From a virus: a stretch of DNA of 39,217 nt. Shown one piece after another: positions 22,747 through 29,428 of the stretch. Position 1 is the first letter of the stretch. Each line of letters opens with the position of its first letter. A model generated the notes under the pieces. It did not search any database. It was not told the DNA's origin and saw nothing but the letters and a program-made list of their open reading frames with translations. The position numbers and the translations under genes were made by a program. The stretch lies in IMG/VR virus record IMGVR_UViG_3300032086_002529, positions 1-39,217 of that record; one strand, written 5' to 3'.

Positions 22747-22776
22747 CAAAAAAGCCCTCATATCGAGGGCTTTTTA
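22747..22776. terminator. Bidirectional terminator between terminase and cassette 1
   Basis: A-run, AGCCCTC-ATATC-GAGGGCT stem, T-run. Flanked by A and T stretches, it can stop transcripts from both sides at this convergent junction. Confidence 0.88.
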
Positions 22777-22789
22777 TTATTCAAGGTTA

Positions 22790-22951
22790 TTACTCAATAA
22801 CCCCTTCATTCATCTTAATCAGCGCCTTGATATTATTCGCCTCAAAGTCCCATTTCTGGAATTGCGCGTAATCGCCTTCATCGCTTGCCGCCTTTGCTTT
22901 TGCTTCGCACTCAGCTAAACGCTTTTGTAACCATTCTTGATTGTTGCTCAT
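22790..22951 (-). CDS. Small helical protein, cassette 1
   Basis: A 53-residue, charged helical protein (MSNNQEWLQKRLAECEAKAK...). Its start overlaps the previous stop as ATGA, and the terminator follows its stop. The heptad-like first half suggests a coiled coil. Function unknown. Confidence 0.6.
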   Translation of the reverse strand: MSNNQEWLQKRLAECEAKAKAASDEGDYAQFQKWDFEANNIKALIKMNEGVIE

Positions 22952-23106
22952 TCTTGATCTCCGATTTCTTTCTTTAGTTGTTGAACAATCCCGCGGATCG
23001 CCTGTAATTTTTCCTCTAATTCCACAACGCGACGCGCCAATGCGTAAGGTGCCATAGTGTCGCTTAACTCGGTGGCTCGGTCGTGTATTTCGAAGTTGTC
23101 TTTCAT
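22948..23106 (-). CDS. Small coiled-coil protein, cassette 1
   Basis: A 52-residue protein (MKDNFEIHDRATELSDTMAP...) ending in a clear coiled coil (RRVVELEEKLQAIRGIVQQL). The ATG at 23106 has AAGGAG upstream within the end of the previous gene; a longer frame to 23256 would read through that gene and is rejected. Coupled to the next gene by ATGA. Function unknown. Confidence 0.65.
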   Translation of the reverse strand: MKDNFEIHDRATELSDTMAPYALARRVVELEEKLQAIRGIVQQLKKEIGDQE

Positions 23107-23108
23107 CC

Positions 23109-23249
23109 TCAAAACTCCTTCTTGTAAAATTCGATTGCAGCCTGTTTGCCTTGCGTCACGTAAACGTAAGCCATGACAGCTAAGCCGCTTATTATAAACA
23201 CAACGCATACAGCTACAACGAACAACGCCAGAATAAACAACTCGTTCAT
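23109..23249 (-). CDS. One-pass membrane peptide, cassette 1
   Basis: A 46-residue peptide with one long membrane span (FILALFVVAVCVVFIISGLA) and a short basic tail (TQGKQAAIEFYKKEF). The upstream gene stop overlaps the ATG region, and the next gene starts two bases after its stop. One of several tiny membrane peptides in the leftward cassettes. Confidence 0.65.
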   Translation of the reverse strand: MNELFILALFVVAVCVVFIISGLAVMAYVYVTQGKQAAIEFYKKEF

Positions 23250-23467
23250 GATTCACCTCGGGCTTTTGCTAATAGCGCCTTGATTTCATCCGTTTTAATT
23301 AGGCCCTCTAGACATAAGAGCTTCTCAAGCATCGCGTACATTTCGACATTGATAGACTCCAAGTCGGACACTTGCGACACAATAGAATTCCAGTCGTCTA
23401 TAGGGCATATAATAACGCCATCACATGCGGTTCTACGCTCTCGAAATATTGTTTCTAGGTCTTTCAT
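23246..23467 (-). CDS. Small unknown protein, cassette 1
   Basis: A 73-residue protein (MKDLETIFRERRTACDGVII...) with a helical, heptad-like middle (VSQVSDLESINVEMYAMLEK) and two Cys. The ATG at 23467 has AGGAG upstream and overlaps the previous stop as ATGA, which decides against a longer frame starting at 23518. Function unknown. Confidence 0.65.
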   Translation of the reverse strand: MKDLETIFRERRTACDGVIICPIDDWNSIVSQVSDLESINVEMYAMLEKLLCLEGLIKTDEIKALLAKARGES

Positions 23468-23781
23468 TTCTTTTCTCCTAATTTCCAAGTGTAGCCGCGA
23501 CCTTGGCAACGAGGGCATGTATCTGCCATGGTGTTTGAAACCTGAATGTATTTAGGACATTCAACACGCTCGCGGGTTTCGCCTAGGGTGTAGGCTCTAA
23601 CACCTGCATTACACCATTTCCCCCACAGATACCACATTATCGGCTTTTCTCTGTATGGTGAGTCATTATCAACAATCAAAAAAGATCCATCACTAAACGA
23701 TACTTTTTTCACTCTCTGCATAAAAGACATATCTCTGGTTATATCGCCATCCCAAACATGCCAAATTTCTTTAGCCGCCAT
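23464..23781 (-). CDS. Zinc-finger-like small protein, cassette 1
   Basis: A 105-residue protein with a DnaJ-type zinc knuckle near the C-terminus (CPRCQGRGYTW; CxxCxGxG) and further Cys upstream (KWCNAG, VECPKY). The N-terminal half contains HVWDGDITRDMSFMQRVKKV and Trp-rich YLWGKW. It is the first gene of cassette 1, 31 bases downstream of a box promoter -10, with a GGAGGG ribosome site. Probably binds nucleic acid or protein; exact role unknown. Confidence 0.65.
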   Translation of the reverse strand: MAAKEIWHVWDGDITRDMSFMQRVKKVSFSDGSFLIVDNDSPYREKPIMWYLWGKWCNAGVRAYTLGETRERVECPKYIQVSNTMADTCPRCQGRGYTWKLGEKK

Positions 23782-23811
23782 TTCAAACCCTCCTAATCTC
23801 TAAGTCTCACA

Positions 23812-23856
23812 ATAATAGCCCAAGCGATAACGTCCGTATAATTGGTATTTCCTATG
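23812..23856 (-). promoter_or_regulatory. Box-family promoter of cassette 1
   Basis: Minus strand: box CATAGGAAATACCAATT, -35 TTATAC (23836-23841), 18-bp spacer ending GGGC, -10 TATTAT (23812-23817), 31 bases before the start codon. Confidence 0.75.
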
Positions 23857-23857
23857 T

Positions 23858-23878
23858 GTTGGGCAATAATGATACAAT
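23858..23878 (+). promoter_or_regulatory. Rightward promoter candidate for the portal gene
   Basis: TACAAT at 23873-23878 lies 29 bases before the portal ATG, with no well-spaced -35; AATAAT at 23865-23870 with TTGGTA 17 bases upstream is an alternative. The divergent layout requires a rightward promoter here, but its exact position is uncertain. The leader has CTAACGGAG before the ATG. Confidence 0.4.
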
Positions 23879-23906
23879 CAGCCTATTAGACTAACGGAGT
23901 CAGAGA

Positions 23907-25310
23907 ATGAGCATCATCACAACACACCCACAGTACGCATTAGCGCAAGCCCGATGGATGAAGAACCGCGACTTTTGCGCGGGTGAAATGGCGGTAAAGC
24001 TAAAAGGCCGTGAGTACTTACCAGACGACAACGCGAAATACATCGCAGGCGTGCCACAGAACGAGTCTATAAGCGGGCCAGCTGATGATCCATATAAATA
24101 CGAGCGCAAATACCAGAACTATTTACGTCGTGCCTCCCTGTTGACGATTGCACAGCACACGCGCAACGGCTTGACGGGCATGGTGTTCAACGAACTGCCC
24201 ACGTATCAGATTGCGCCAGAACTGGACTTTATCATTGAAAATGCAGATGGTAGCGGTCAATCACTCATTCAAACGTCAAAGCATTGTGTTAGTGAGGTGT
24301 TAGAAGTTGGGCGAGTCGGGCTATTGTCCGATATGCCGTCAATCGGTGAGGCTGTATCACGAGCAGAAGAACAGGCGCTCAATATTCGCCCTCGTATTCT
24401 AGTTTACACAGCGGAAAATATCGTTGACTGGGACGAGGACACGATTGGGTCACGGACGTTTCTGAATTACGTCAAACTGCGTGAGGCATATTACGAGCGT
24501 GAGAACTATCGGACAGGTTACGGCTCGCTTAAATACCGTTATCGTGTTCTCGAGCTGGTGGATGGTGTTTATAACCATTCTGTGTTCGATGAGAACGGGG
24601 GGCAGATCGGGGAGACCGTGCAGCCTAAAATGTCAGGCGGTAAATCGTTCGATTATCTACCGTTCCACTTCATCGGTGCTGAGAATAATAAGCCTGATGT
24701 CGATGACGCGCCTCTGTCTGGCATTGTGGATATTAACGCGAGCCATTACATCAACAGCGCAGACAACGAGCAGCTTAACCACCTGTATTCGTTAGCCACA
24801 CCTCATCTTGACGTAGGTGTAAACCAAACGTCTGAGGCGTTCCAATCGGCTAACCCTCGCGGCATTGAAGCAGGCCAAGGTGTGGTTACTCAAGGCGGTG
24901 GCACGTTCACGCTTAACCAGATACAAGCGAACGGCTCACTGTCTGAACTAATCGACAAGAAAGAAGCACAGGCTGAAAAGATCGGGGCACGATTCGCAGG
25001 CGAGGGCAACAGTAAAGGCGTAACAGCCGAAGCCGCCCGTATGAATGCGGCCTTTACTACTGCAACATTGACTACCGTGGTCGGTAACGTATCCGAAGGT
25101 CTTGAGGCGGCTCTAGAGGATTGCGCTGTTTTTATCGGTGTGAGCGTTGAAGCGATTGAGTTCAACCTGAATACGTCGTTTTATGGCCAGCAACCGAACT
25201 TTGAGTTAGGCGCGTTCTATAACGGCTTGTACGATGCAGGGCGCATAACTTGGGATAATTACGTTTCTCTAATGGCGTCTATTGGTATTGAGATAAACGG
25301 GGAAGGCTAG
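23907..25310 (+). CDS. Portal protein (DUF4055-like)
   Basis: A 467-residue portal of the DUF4055 type. The opening HPQYALAQARWMKNRDFCAG, then KGREYLPDDNA, the block YLRRASLLTIAQHTRNGLTG with MVF, and EVLEVGRVGLLSDMP are the family hallmarks; RPRILVYTAENIVDWDED follows. The C-terminal region has the long helical segment (NGSLSELIDKKEAQAEKIGA) seen in portals. It forms the dodecameric DNA gate and works with the terminase encoded upstream, from which cassette 1 separates it. Confidence 0.9.
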   Translation: MSIITTHPQYALAQARWMKNRDFCAGEMAVKLKGREYLPDDNAKYIAGVPQNESISGPADDPYKYERKYQNYLRRASLLTIAQHTRNGLTGMVFNELPTYQIAPELDFIIENADGSGQSLIQTSKHCVSEVLEVGRVGLLSDMPSIGEAVSRAEEQALNIRPRILVYTAENIVDWDEDTIGSRTFLNYVKLREAYYERENYRTGYGSLKYRYRVLELVDGVYNHSVFDENGGQIGETVQPKMSGGKSFDYLPFHFIGAENNKPDVDDAPLSGIVDINASHYINSADNEQLNHLYSLATPHLDVGVNQTSEAFQSANPRGIEAGQGVVTQGGGTFTLNQIQANGSLSELIDKKEAQAEKIGARFAGEGNSKGVTAEAARMNAAFTTATLTTVVGNVSEGLEAALEDCAVFIGVSVEAIEFNLNTSFYGQQPNFELGAFYNGLYDAGRITWDNYVSLMASIGIEINGEG

Positions 25311-25315
25311 ACAGC

Positions 25316-25342
25316 AAAAAGCCCTCTAATTGAGGGCTTTTT
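25316..25342. terminator. Bidirectional terminator between portal and methyltransferase
   Basis: AAAAAGCCCTC-TAATT-GAGGGCTTTTT, symmetric A-run and T-run. The leftward gene ends inside the stem, so the hairpin encodes its last residues. Confidence 0.9.
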
Positions 25343-26039
25343 CTATTCTCTCCTTAGCTATTTCGAAGTACCCTTCGTCCATTTCAATGCCGATAAATGA
25401 GCGGTTTAGGTTTTTAGCCGCTACGCCTGTGGTGCCTGAGCCCATAGTAAAATCTAACACCGTTTCGCCTTCGTTGGTATAGGTTTTTATCAGGTATTCC
25501 ATCAAGGCAACGGGTTTTTGGGTTGGGTGCAGCGTTTTACCTTCTGATTTTATTTCCAGAACATCTCTGGGCCAGTTTGTAAATTCTTGCAGATATTCTT
25601 TTGCGTCCCTTTTCCCGTAATTGTCAGAATTACCACCTTGTTTGGTAATTGTGTTTTTTAAAACTAGCCCTTGAGCATTGTAAGTTCCAGTTGATTTTTT
25701 ATCGCAAAATACAGTTATTATTTCGTGCTTTCTAACGGGCATCCTTTTAGCGTTTAATACTCCAGTTATTTTTGATTTTACCCAAACCCACTCATAGCAA
25801 AACATTTCTATGTTACTGGAAATCAAAATGCTGGCAAATGGGTTTGCCGCCGTCATAACTATCGCCCCATTAGGCTTAATTACCCGCTTCAACTGCTCCC
25901 ACATTGGTTCCAACGGGATAATAGAATCCCACTTGCACGCCGTTGTGCCATAAGGTGGATCTGCCAAGATCATATCAACACTACCATCGGGTATCTCTTT
26001 CATTCGTTCAAGGCAATCGCCTAACATTAAACTAATCAT
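25326..26039 (-). CDS. DNA methyltransferase (DPPY type, N6-adenine or N4-cytosine)
   Basis: A 237-residue methyltransferase starting MISLMLGDCLERMKEIPDGS. The ATG at 26039 has GAGGTGAGAAGT before it and is preferred over an extension to 26096 that overlaps a small upstream gene. Motif IV DPPYGTTACKW is near residue 26. The SAM-binding motif I lies at the C-terminal end (TVLDFTMGSGTTGVAAKNL, FIGIEMDEGYFEIA), so the order IV...I marks the beta class. A TRD-like stretch lies in between. There is no restriction partner nearby, so it most likely protects phage DNA from host restriction. The cassette has its own promoter and terminator. Confidence 0.92.
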   Translation of the reverse strand: MISLMLGDCLERMKEIPDGSVDMILADPPYGTTACKWDSIIPLEPMWEQLKRVIKPNGAIVMTAANPFASILISSNIEMFCYEWVWVKSKITGVLNAKRMPVRKHEIITVFCDKKSTGTYNAQGLVLKNTITKQGGNSDNYGKRDAKEYLQEFTNWPRDVLEIKSEGKTLHPTQKPVALMEYLIKTYTNEGETVLDFTMGSGTTGVAAKNLNRSFIGIEMDEGYFEIAKERIEKALN

Positions 26040-26049
26040 ACTTCTCACC

Positions 26050-26115
26050 TCACCAAGGGCTAAGCAGCAAAAACGCCACTCCGCCACACCATGCAATTGC
26101 TATTAAATCGAACAT
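26050..26115 (-). CDS. 21-residue hydrophobic peptide ahead of the methyltransferase
   Basis: A tiny frame (begins MFDLIAIAWCGGVAF) consisting of one membrane segment, with AGGGGG nine bases upstream and its TGA just 10 bases before the methyltransferase ATG. It is the first frame after a box-family promoter. It may be a real peptide or a translational leader. Confidence 0.5.
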   Translation of the reverse strand: MFDLIAIAWCGGVAFLLLSPW

Positions 26116-26142
26116 AACTCGTTCCCCCTATTCAATACAACC

Positions 26143-26192
26143 ATACTAGCCCACAAGCCGCTTAGCATCTAATTGGAATTTGCTATATAATC
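26143..26192 (-). promoter_or_regulatory. Box-family promoter of cassette 2
   Basis: Minus strand: box TATAGCAAATTCCAATT, -35 TTAGAT (26167-26172), 18-bp spacer ending TGGGC, -10 TAGTAT (26143-26148), 28 bases before the 21-residue peptide gene. On the other strand the box edge forms TGCTATATAATC, a likely extended -10 (26184-26192) for the head morphogenesis gene. Confidence 0.75.
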
Positions 26193-26216
26193 AGGTCATA
26201 TCAATAGGGGTTATCT

Positions 26217-27266
26217 ATGAGCGCAACGTCATTTCTTGAGTCATCACTGACTCGCCACATCGTGTATTTGCAGCGTTATGCGGCAGGTATCAACAACGAA
26301 CAGCGGGAACTATTTAAAGCCCTCGCTGCGTCGTCCCGTGCGCTTTTGAATGATAACCTGACATCGTTTGCCCGTGCTCGCTTAAACGTGAACATTCAAC
26401 AGCTCAACGCCCTTATTGACGAAACGTTCGATGTATACAGCGAGCGAGTACAAGCGCAATTGTCTGAGCTAGCCGAGTATGAGACGGGCTTTCAATACAA
26501 CGCCTTGCAGGCGGTTATGACGCCAACATTGGCCGCGATCCCCGTTGAGCGTTTAGAAGCGTTACTCACTACTGAGAAAATGAAGCTGGTAAGCGGCAAA
26601 ACGATCAAAGAGTTTACGCTTGCCGAGATGTTCGAGGATTTCCGCGAAGCCACTAAGGCAAAAAGTGCCGATCTGATACGCGCCACAATTGATACAGGCG
26701 TTGCTAACGGTGACAGTGCCGACACTATAGCTCGACGTGTAGCGCGTGTTGTGGGTAACGACATTGGCTTACCTAACGGCACTATACAAACATGGTCGAA
26801 AACTAACGTGCTGACAGCCGTTAATCATATTAGCCAGCAAGCACGAAACGAGATTGTACGGGCGAACAGCGAGTATTTAGAGTTTGAGAAGTGGAGCAGT
26901 ACGCTCGACGGCAAGACTTCACTAATTTGTATATCGCTCGACGGTAAGACTTGGCCAGTGGGCGAGGGTCCGTATCCACCACAACACCACCGTGAACGAT
27001 CAGCTCGCCTCCCTTGGATTCCGCCAGAATACGCGATCATCAAGAAGTCAGAGCGTGCCAGTATGAACGGTCCCGTCGATAGTCGCACAACGTATGGTGG
27101 ATGGTTACGCGATCAGTCACCAGAATTTCAGGATGATGTACTAGGCGTTGAAAGGGCAAAGCTGTTTAGAAGCGGCAAGGTTAGCGTAGACAAGTTCACC
27201 GATGACAGTGGCCGGACGCTAACGCTTGCACAGTTGAGGGAGCGGGAAGGGGTTACGCTGGGTTAA
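26217..27266 (+). CDS. Head morphogenesis / minor head protein (Mu gpF-like)
   Basis: A 349-residue protein of the phage Mu gpF-like group. The N-terminal two thirds are helical. The C-terminal signature includes WSKTNVLTAVNHISQQARNE, then KTSLICISLDGKTWPVGEGP with YPPQHHRERS, the conserved metal-binding-looking Cys/His region of this family. It follows the portal gene in the usual order, interrupted by cassette 2. Ribosome site AGGGG. It is a minor capsid component needed for head assembly. Its last four bases overlap the end of a leftward gene. Confidence 0.85.
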   Translation: MSATSFLESSLTRHIVYLQRYAAGINNEQRELFKALAASSRALLNDNLTSFARARLNVNIQQLNALIDETFDVYSERVQAQLSELAEYETGFQYNALQAVMTPTLAAIPVERLEALLTTEKMKLVSGKTIKEFTLAEMFEDFREATKAKSADLIRATIDTGVANGDSADTIARRVARVVGNDIGLPNGTIQTWSKTNVLTAVNHISQQARNEIVRANSEYLEFEKWSSTLDGKTSLICISLDGKTWPVGEGPYPPQHHRERSARLPWIPPEYAIIKKSERASMNGPVDSRTTYGGWLRDQSPEFQDDVLGVERAKLFRSGKVSVDKFTDDSGRTLTLAQLREREGVTLG

Positions 27267-27511
27267 TTCTTTAGGTAAACGTCCCGATTCGATATAACGT
27301 GATAATCTCCGAATCGGTCTTCCACTACGATCCGACCATCGCTATCAGGTTTTGAGATTATCACAGTGCAATCTTTCCTGACGCCTGTATCATTAAAAGT
27401 ATGCGTGTACGCGTCGCGCTCTAATTCCTCCGCCATTCGAATAAATTCGTCCATTTTCCATTCGTCGGGGCGATCTGCTCGCCATTGTCGCAATTTATCG
27501 CTTAATTTCAT
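27263..27511 (-). CDS. Small unknown protein, cassette 3
   Basis: An 82-residue protein: charged helical N-terminal half (MKLSDKLRQWRADRPDEWKM) and beta-like C-terminal half (TVIISKPDSDGRIVVEDRFG). The ATG at 27511 has AGGGG eight bases upstream; the longer frame from 27535 overlaps the upstream membrane peptide and is rejected. Its stop overlaps that of the head gene tail to tail. No family recognised. Confidence 0.6.
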   Translation of the reverse strand: MKLSDKLRQWRADRPDEWKMDEFIRMAEELERDAYTHTFNDTGVRKDCTVIISKPDSDGRIVVEDRFGDYHVISNRDVYLKN

Positions 27512-27512
27512 T

Positions 27513-27632
27513 TTATTCCCCTTTGTAAATTCCAAGTTTTCGCAAATACGCTAAGACCAGAATGGTGGACGCGCAAATTAGCGGGCCCCCAATCAAAGCC
27601 ATAAATACAAGGAAAGCGAATAGATTATCCAT
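27513..27632 (-). CDS. One-pass membrane peptide, cassette 3
   Basis: A 39-residue peptide (MDNLFAFLVFMALIGGPLIC...) with one or two short membrane segments and a basic end (YLRKLGIYKGE). Its ATG overlaps the previous stop (TAATG). Its last bases provide the ribosome site for the next gene. Confidence 0.65.
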   Translation of the reverse strand: MDNLFAFLVFMALIGGPLICASTILVLAYLRKLGIYKGE

Positions 27633-27808
27633 TATTTTGCGCTCATAAAATCATATAGTGAAATGGAGGTTCCGCAAGTTACGAACTCAACCAAGTAGCT
27701 ACGCGCTTCTAGTTGTGTCCAGCCTTTCTTAGAAATTAAAGACTGCATAAATATGCTTTTAAGATTGTTGTTTATAATTGCGTTTGCTTTAGATGCTTTC
27801 ATATTCAT
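27632..27808 (-). CDS. Small unknown protein, cassette 3
   Basis: A protein of 58 residues from the ATG at 27808, or 56 from 27802 (GGAG sits 4 and 10 bases before these); both are preferable to 27838, which lies in the promoter. It has a helical core (ANAIINNNLKSIFMQSLISK, then KGWTQLEARSYLVEF). First gene after an internal box promoter with a 14-bp inverted repeat. Function unknown. Confidence 0.6.
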   Translation of the reverse strand: MNMKASKANAIINNNLKSIFMQSLISKKGWTQLEARSYLVEFVTCGTSISLYDFMSAK

Positions 27809-27813
27809 TTGCT

Positions 27814-27861
27814 CCGTTTCGTTAGTTGATGAATACATAATAAACCCAACTAACGAAACGG
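27814..27861 (-). repeat. Perfect 14-bp inverted repeat in the cassette 3 internal promoter
   Basis: CCGTTTCGTTAGTT (27814-27827) and AACTAACGAAACGG (27848-27861) with 20 bases between. It runs from the ribosome site through -10 to the edge of -35, so it can act as an operator or as a leader hairpin that hides the ribosome site. Confidence 0.75.
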
Positions 27862-27880
27862 TCTAATTGCAAATATTTAT
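27837..27880 (-). promoter_or_regulatory. Box-family promoter inside cassette 3
   Basis: Minus strand: box CGATAAATATTTGCAATT, -35 TTAGAC (27861-27866), 18-bp spacer, -10 TATTAT (27837-27842), 29 bases before the start at 27808. It divides cassette 3 into two transcription units. Confidence 0.7.
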
Positions 27881-27952
27881 CGGTTGCCTAGATCACCATA
27901 GAATTTCTCTATTAAAAAACTTCCTAGCTTCGGAGAGACCCGCCTTTTTGCG

Positions 27953-28237
27953 TTACACTCTAAGTCTTGCGACTCGCGATTTAATTAAATCTAATGTGCG
28001 TAACTGTGTATCACTAATTCTACCGAAACAAGCGTGGTCTAAAGCCACTCCTACTATATCAATACCCTGAAAACGATCTATTCTATTTAAATTCGAAAGC
28101 GGAATTATTTTTAAATCGTCTCGTCCTAGCGCGGATGCCAGCTCAATGGCGTAGAACATTGATTTTTCAAGCGGCCAAATGTATATAGCTCCCGCAGTGG
28201 CGTCTAGCATTTGCTTCCTAGTTTGACCTTTCATCAT
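27953..28237 (-). CDS. Small unknown protein, cassette 3
   Basis: A protein of 94 residues from the ATG at 28237 (93 if the next ATG at 28234 is used; AGAGGTGG just upstream). It begins MMKGQTRKQMLDATAGAIYI and contains WPLEKSMFYAIELASALGRD and VGVALDHACFG. Mixed alpha/beta with a positively charged end (IKSRVARLRV). It overlaps the upstream gene by 20 bases. No family recognised. Confidence 0.6.
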   Translation of the reverse strand: MMKGQTRKQMLDATAGAIYIWPLEKSMFYAIELASALGRDDLKIIPLSNLNRIDRFQGIDIVGVALDHACFGRISDTQLRTLDLIKSRVARLRV

Positions 28238-28400
28238 GCCACCTCTCAACAAGACAATGGATATGGTATTCTTTTGCGCTTCTAAAGCCATGGTCTCGGT
28301 CATTGCACGGCTCCGCACCACAGCAGCAAAGCTCATCACTTATAGATCGATATTTAAACCTATAAAATTTTGTCATAAACCATAACTTAAATCGCTTCAC
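28218..28400 (-). CDS. Small Cys/His-rich protein, cassette 3
   Basis: A 60-residue protein from the GTG at 28400, chosen because GGGAG precedes it and GTGA overlaps the previous stop. Basic N-terminal part (MKRFKLWFMTKFYRFKYR), then ELCCCGAEPCNDRDHG and YHIHCLVERWH, a cluster of Cys and His that could bind one or two zinc ions. Probably a small nucleic-acid- or protein-binding factor. Confidence 0.6.
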   Translation of the reverse strand: MKRFKLWFMTKFYRFKYRSISDELCCCGAEPCNDRDHGFRSAKEYHIHCLVERWHDERSN

Positions 28401-28564
28401 CGTCTCAACTCCCACAACGCCCTAACCAGCACCAGCGGCCAAGTTATCAGCACAATCGCCCACGTATGGCCGCATGTTAAGTGCGGGTTCTTCTCAATAG
28501 CGTGATAGGCTGTGCCTAGTCCGATGATCACCCATAAGGCGTAAATTGCGTATGCTGTTAGCAT
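28397..28564 (-). CDS. Two-span membrane peptide, cassette 3
   Basis: A 55-residue protein (MLTAYAIYALWVIIGLGTAY...) with a membrane span at each end (residues ~2-20 and ~35-50) and His/Cys between (HLTCGHTW). I choose the ATG at 28564 (GAGG eight bases upstream) because the upstream ATG at 28597 overlaps the -10 of the promoter that would transcribe it. Confidence 0.65.
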   Translation of the reverse strand: MLTAYAIYALWVIIGLGTAYHAIEKNPHLTCGHTWAIVLITWPLVLVRALWELRR

Positions 28565-28595
28565 GTTATGTACCTCGTCAATTAATCTCACAGCC

Positions 28596-28640
28596 ATATT
28601 AGCCCCGTAGCCGCCACCTATCCAATTGGTTTTACCTATA
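28596..28640 (-). promoter_or_regulatory. Box-family promoter of cassette 3
   Basis: Minus strand: box TATAGGTAAAACCAATT, -35 TTGGAT (28620-28625), 18-bp spacer ending GGGGC, -10 TAATAT (28596-28601), 32 bases before the ATG at 28564. It shares AAAACCAATTGGATAG with the rightward member at 19347. Confidence 0.78.
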
Positions 28641-28643
28641 CAT

Positions 28644-28673
28644 TTGCAGTAGATAATAGGAATGGGCTATAAT
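28644..28673 (+). promoter_or_regulatory. Rightward promoter for scaffold and capsid genes
   Basis: TTGCAG (28644-28649), 18-bp spacer, TATAAT (28668-28673) preceded by GGGC. It lies 58 bases before the scaffold ATG. Confidence 0.65.
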
Positions 28674-28730
28674 TGGCCTAAGTGTCGAGCTGGGTGCTGG
28701 GCATGAATTAATTAGTGGGGGAGCCACAGG

Positions 28731-29414
28731 ATGCTAAAGTTTAAAGTTTTATCGTTGGATGAAGTAGAAGAACAGTTTCGCAGTTTATACACCGAGCAAG
28801 AAGACGGTTCGTTTCAACTAGGTGTAGACGGTATAGATGACGCCTCAGAACTAAAGGGCGCACTAGCAAAAGAACGACAGGCGGCTAAAGAAGCCGAGCG
28901 ACGCGCTAAAGAGTTAGAGCGTAAACAGCAAGAGTTGGAAGAAGAGCGACTCAAAGAACAAAATGATTTCAAGAGCCTATACAGTCGAGCCAATGAAAAA
29001 GCTCAGGCGCTTGAGGATCAGATTAAACAACGCGACGCACAAATGCGCGAGAAGACCAAAGATTCAATTGCACAAGCCATTTCGTCTGAAATTGCGATTG
29101 ATGGCTCTAGCGCCCGATTATTAAAGCGTGAAGCGTTGGAATTTATCGAACTAGAAGACGACCAAGAGGTGTTCCGTATCGGCGGTGTAACAGTTGATCG
29201 TAGAGCAGTTATTGAGCATTTGAGTACCGAGTTTCCACGTAATGTCAAAGGCTCAGGCGCATCGGGTGCAGGCGCATCGGGTGGCGCAAATAGTGGGGGA
29301 TCCGCTACAGTAAACCCTTTCAAAAAAGGTGAAAGTTTTAATTTAACCGAGCAGGGTAGACTAATGCGGGAAAACCCGACACTAGCGGCCCAGCTTAAAA
29401 AACAAGCTGAATAA
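28731..29414 (+). CDS. Capsid scaffold-like protein
   Basis: A 227-residue acidic protein directly before the capsid gene. A long charged coiled coil (residues ~45-115, AKERQAAKEAERRAKELERK...) is the typical core of phage scaffolds. A Gly/Ser/Ala-rich flexible stretch (~178-200) and a polar C-terminus that may contact the coat follow. The ribosome site GGGGGAGCCACAGG is strong. It should direct shell assembly and then leave or be degraded; no protease gene is recognised nearby. Confidence 0.85.
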   Translation: MLKFKVLSLDEVEEQFRSLYTEQEDGSFQLGVDGIDDASELKGALAKERQAAKEAERRAKELERKQQELEEERLKEQNDFKSLYSRANEKAQALEDQIKQRDAQMREKTKDSIAQAISSEIAIDGSSARLLKREALEFIELEDDQEVFRIGGVTVDRRAVIEHLSTEFPRNVKGSGASGAGASGGANSGGSATVNPFKKGESFNLTEQGRLMRENPTLAAQLKKQAE

Positions 29415-29428
29415 GTAGAGGATTTCTC

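Noticed and set aside
26040-26096. N-terminal extension of the methyltransferase
   Set aside because: It would overlap the small hydrophobic peptide gene and ignores the strong ribosome site before 26039.
28565-28597. Upstream ATG for the cassette 3 membrane peptide
   Set aside because: The ATG lies on the -10 of the predicted promoter; a start with a good ribosome site exists at 28564.
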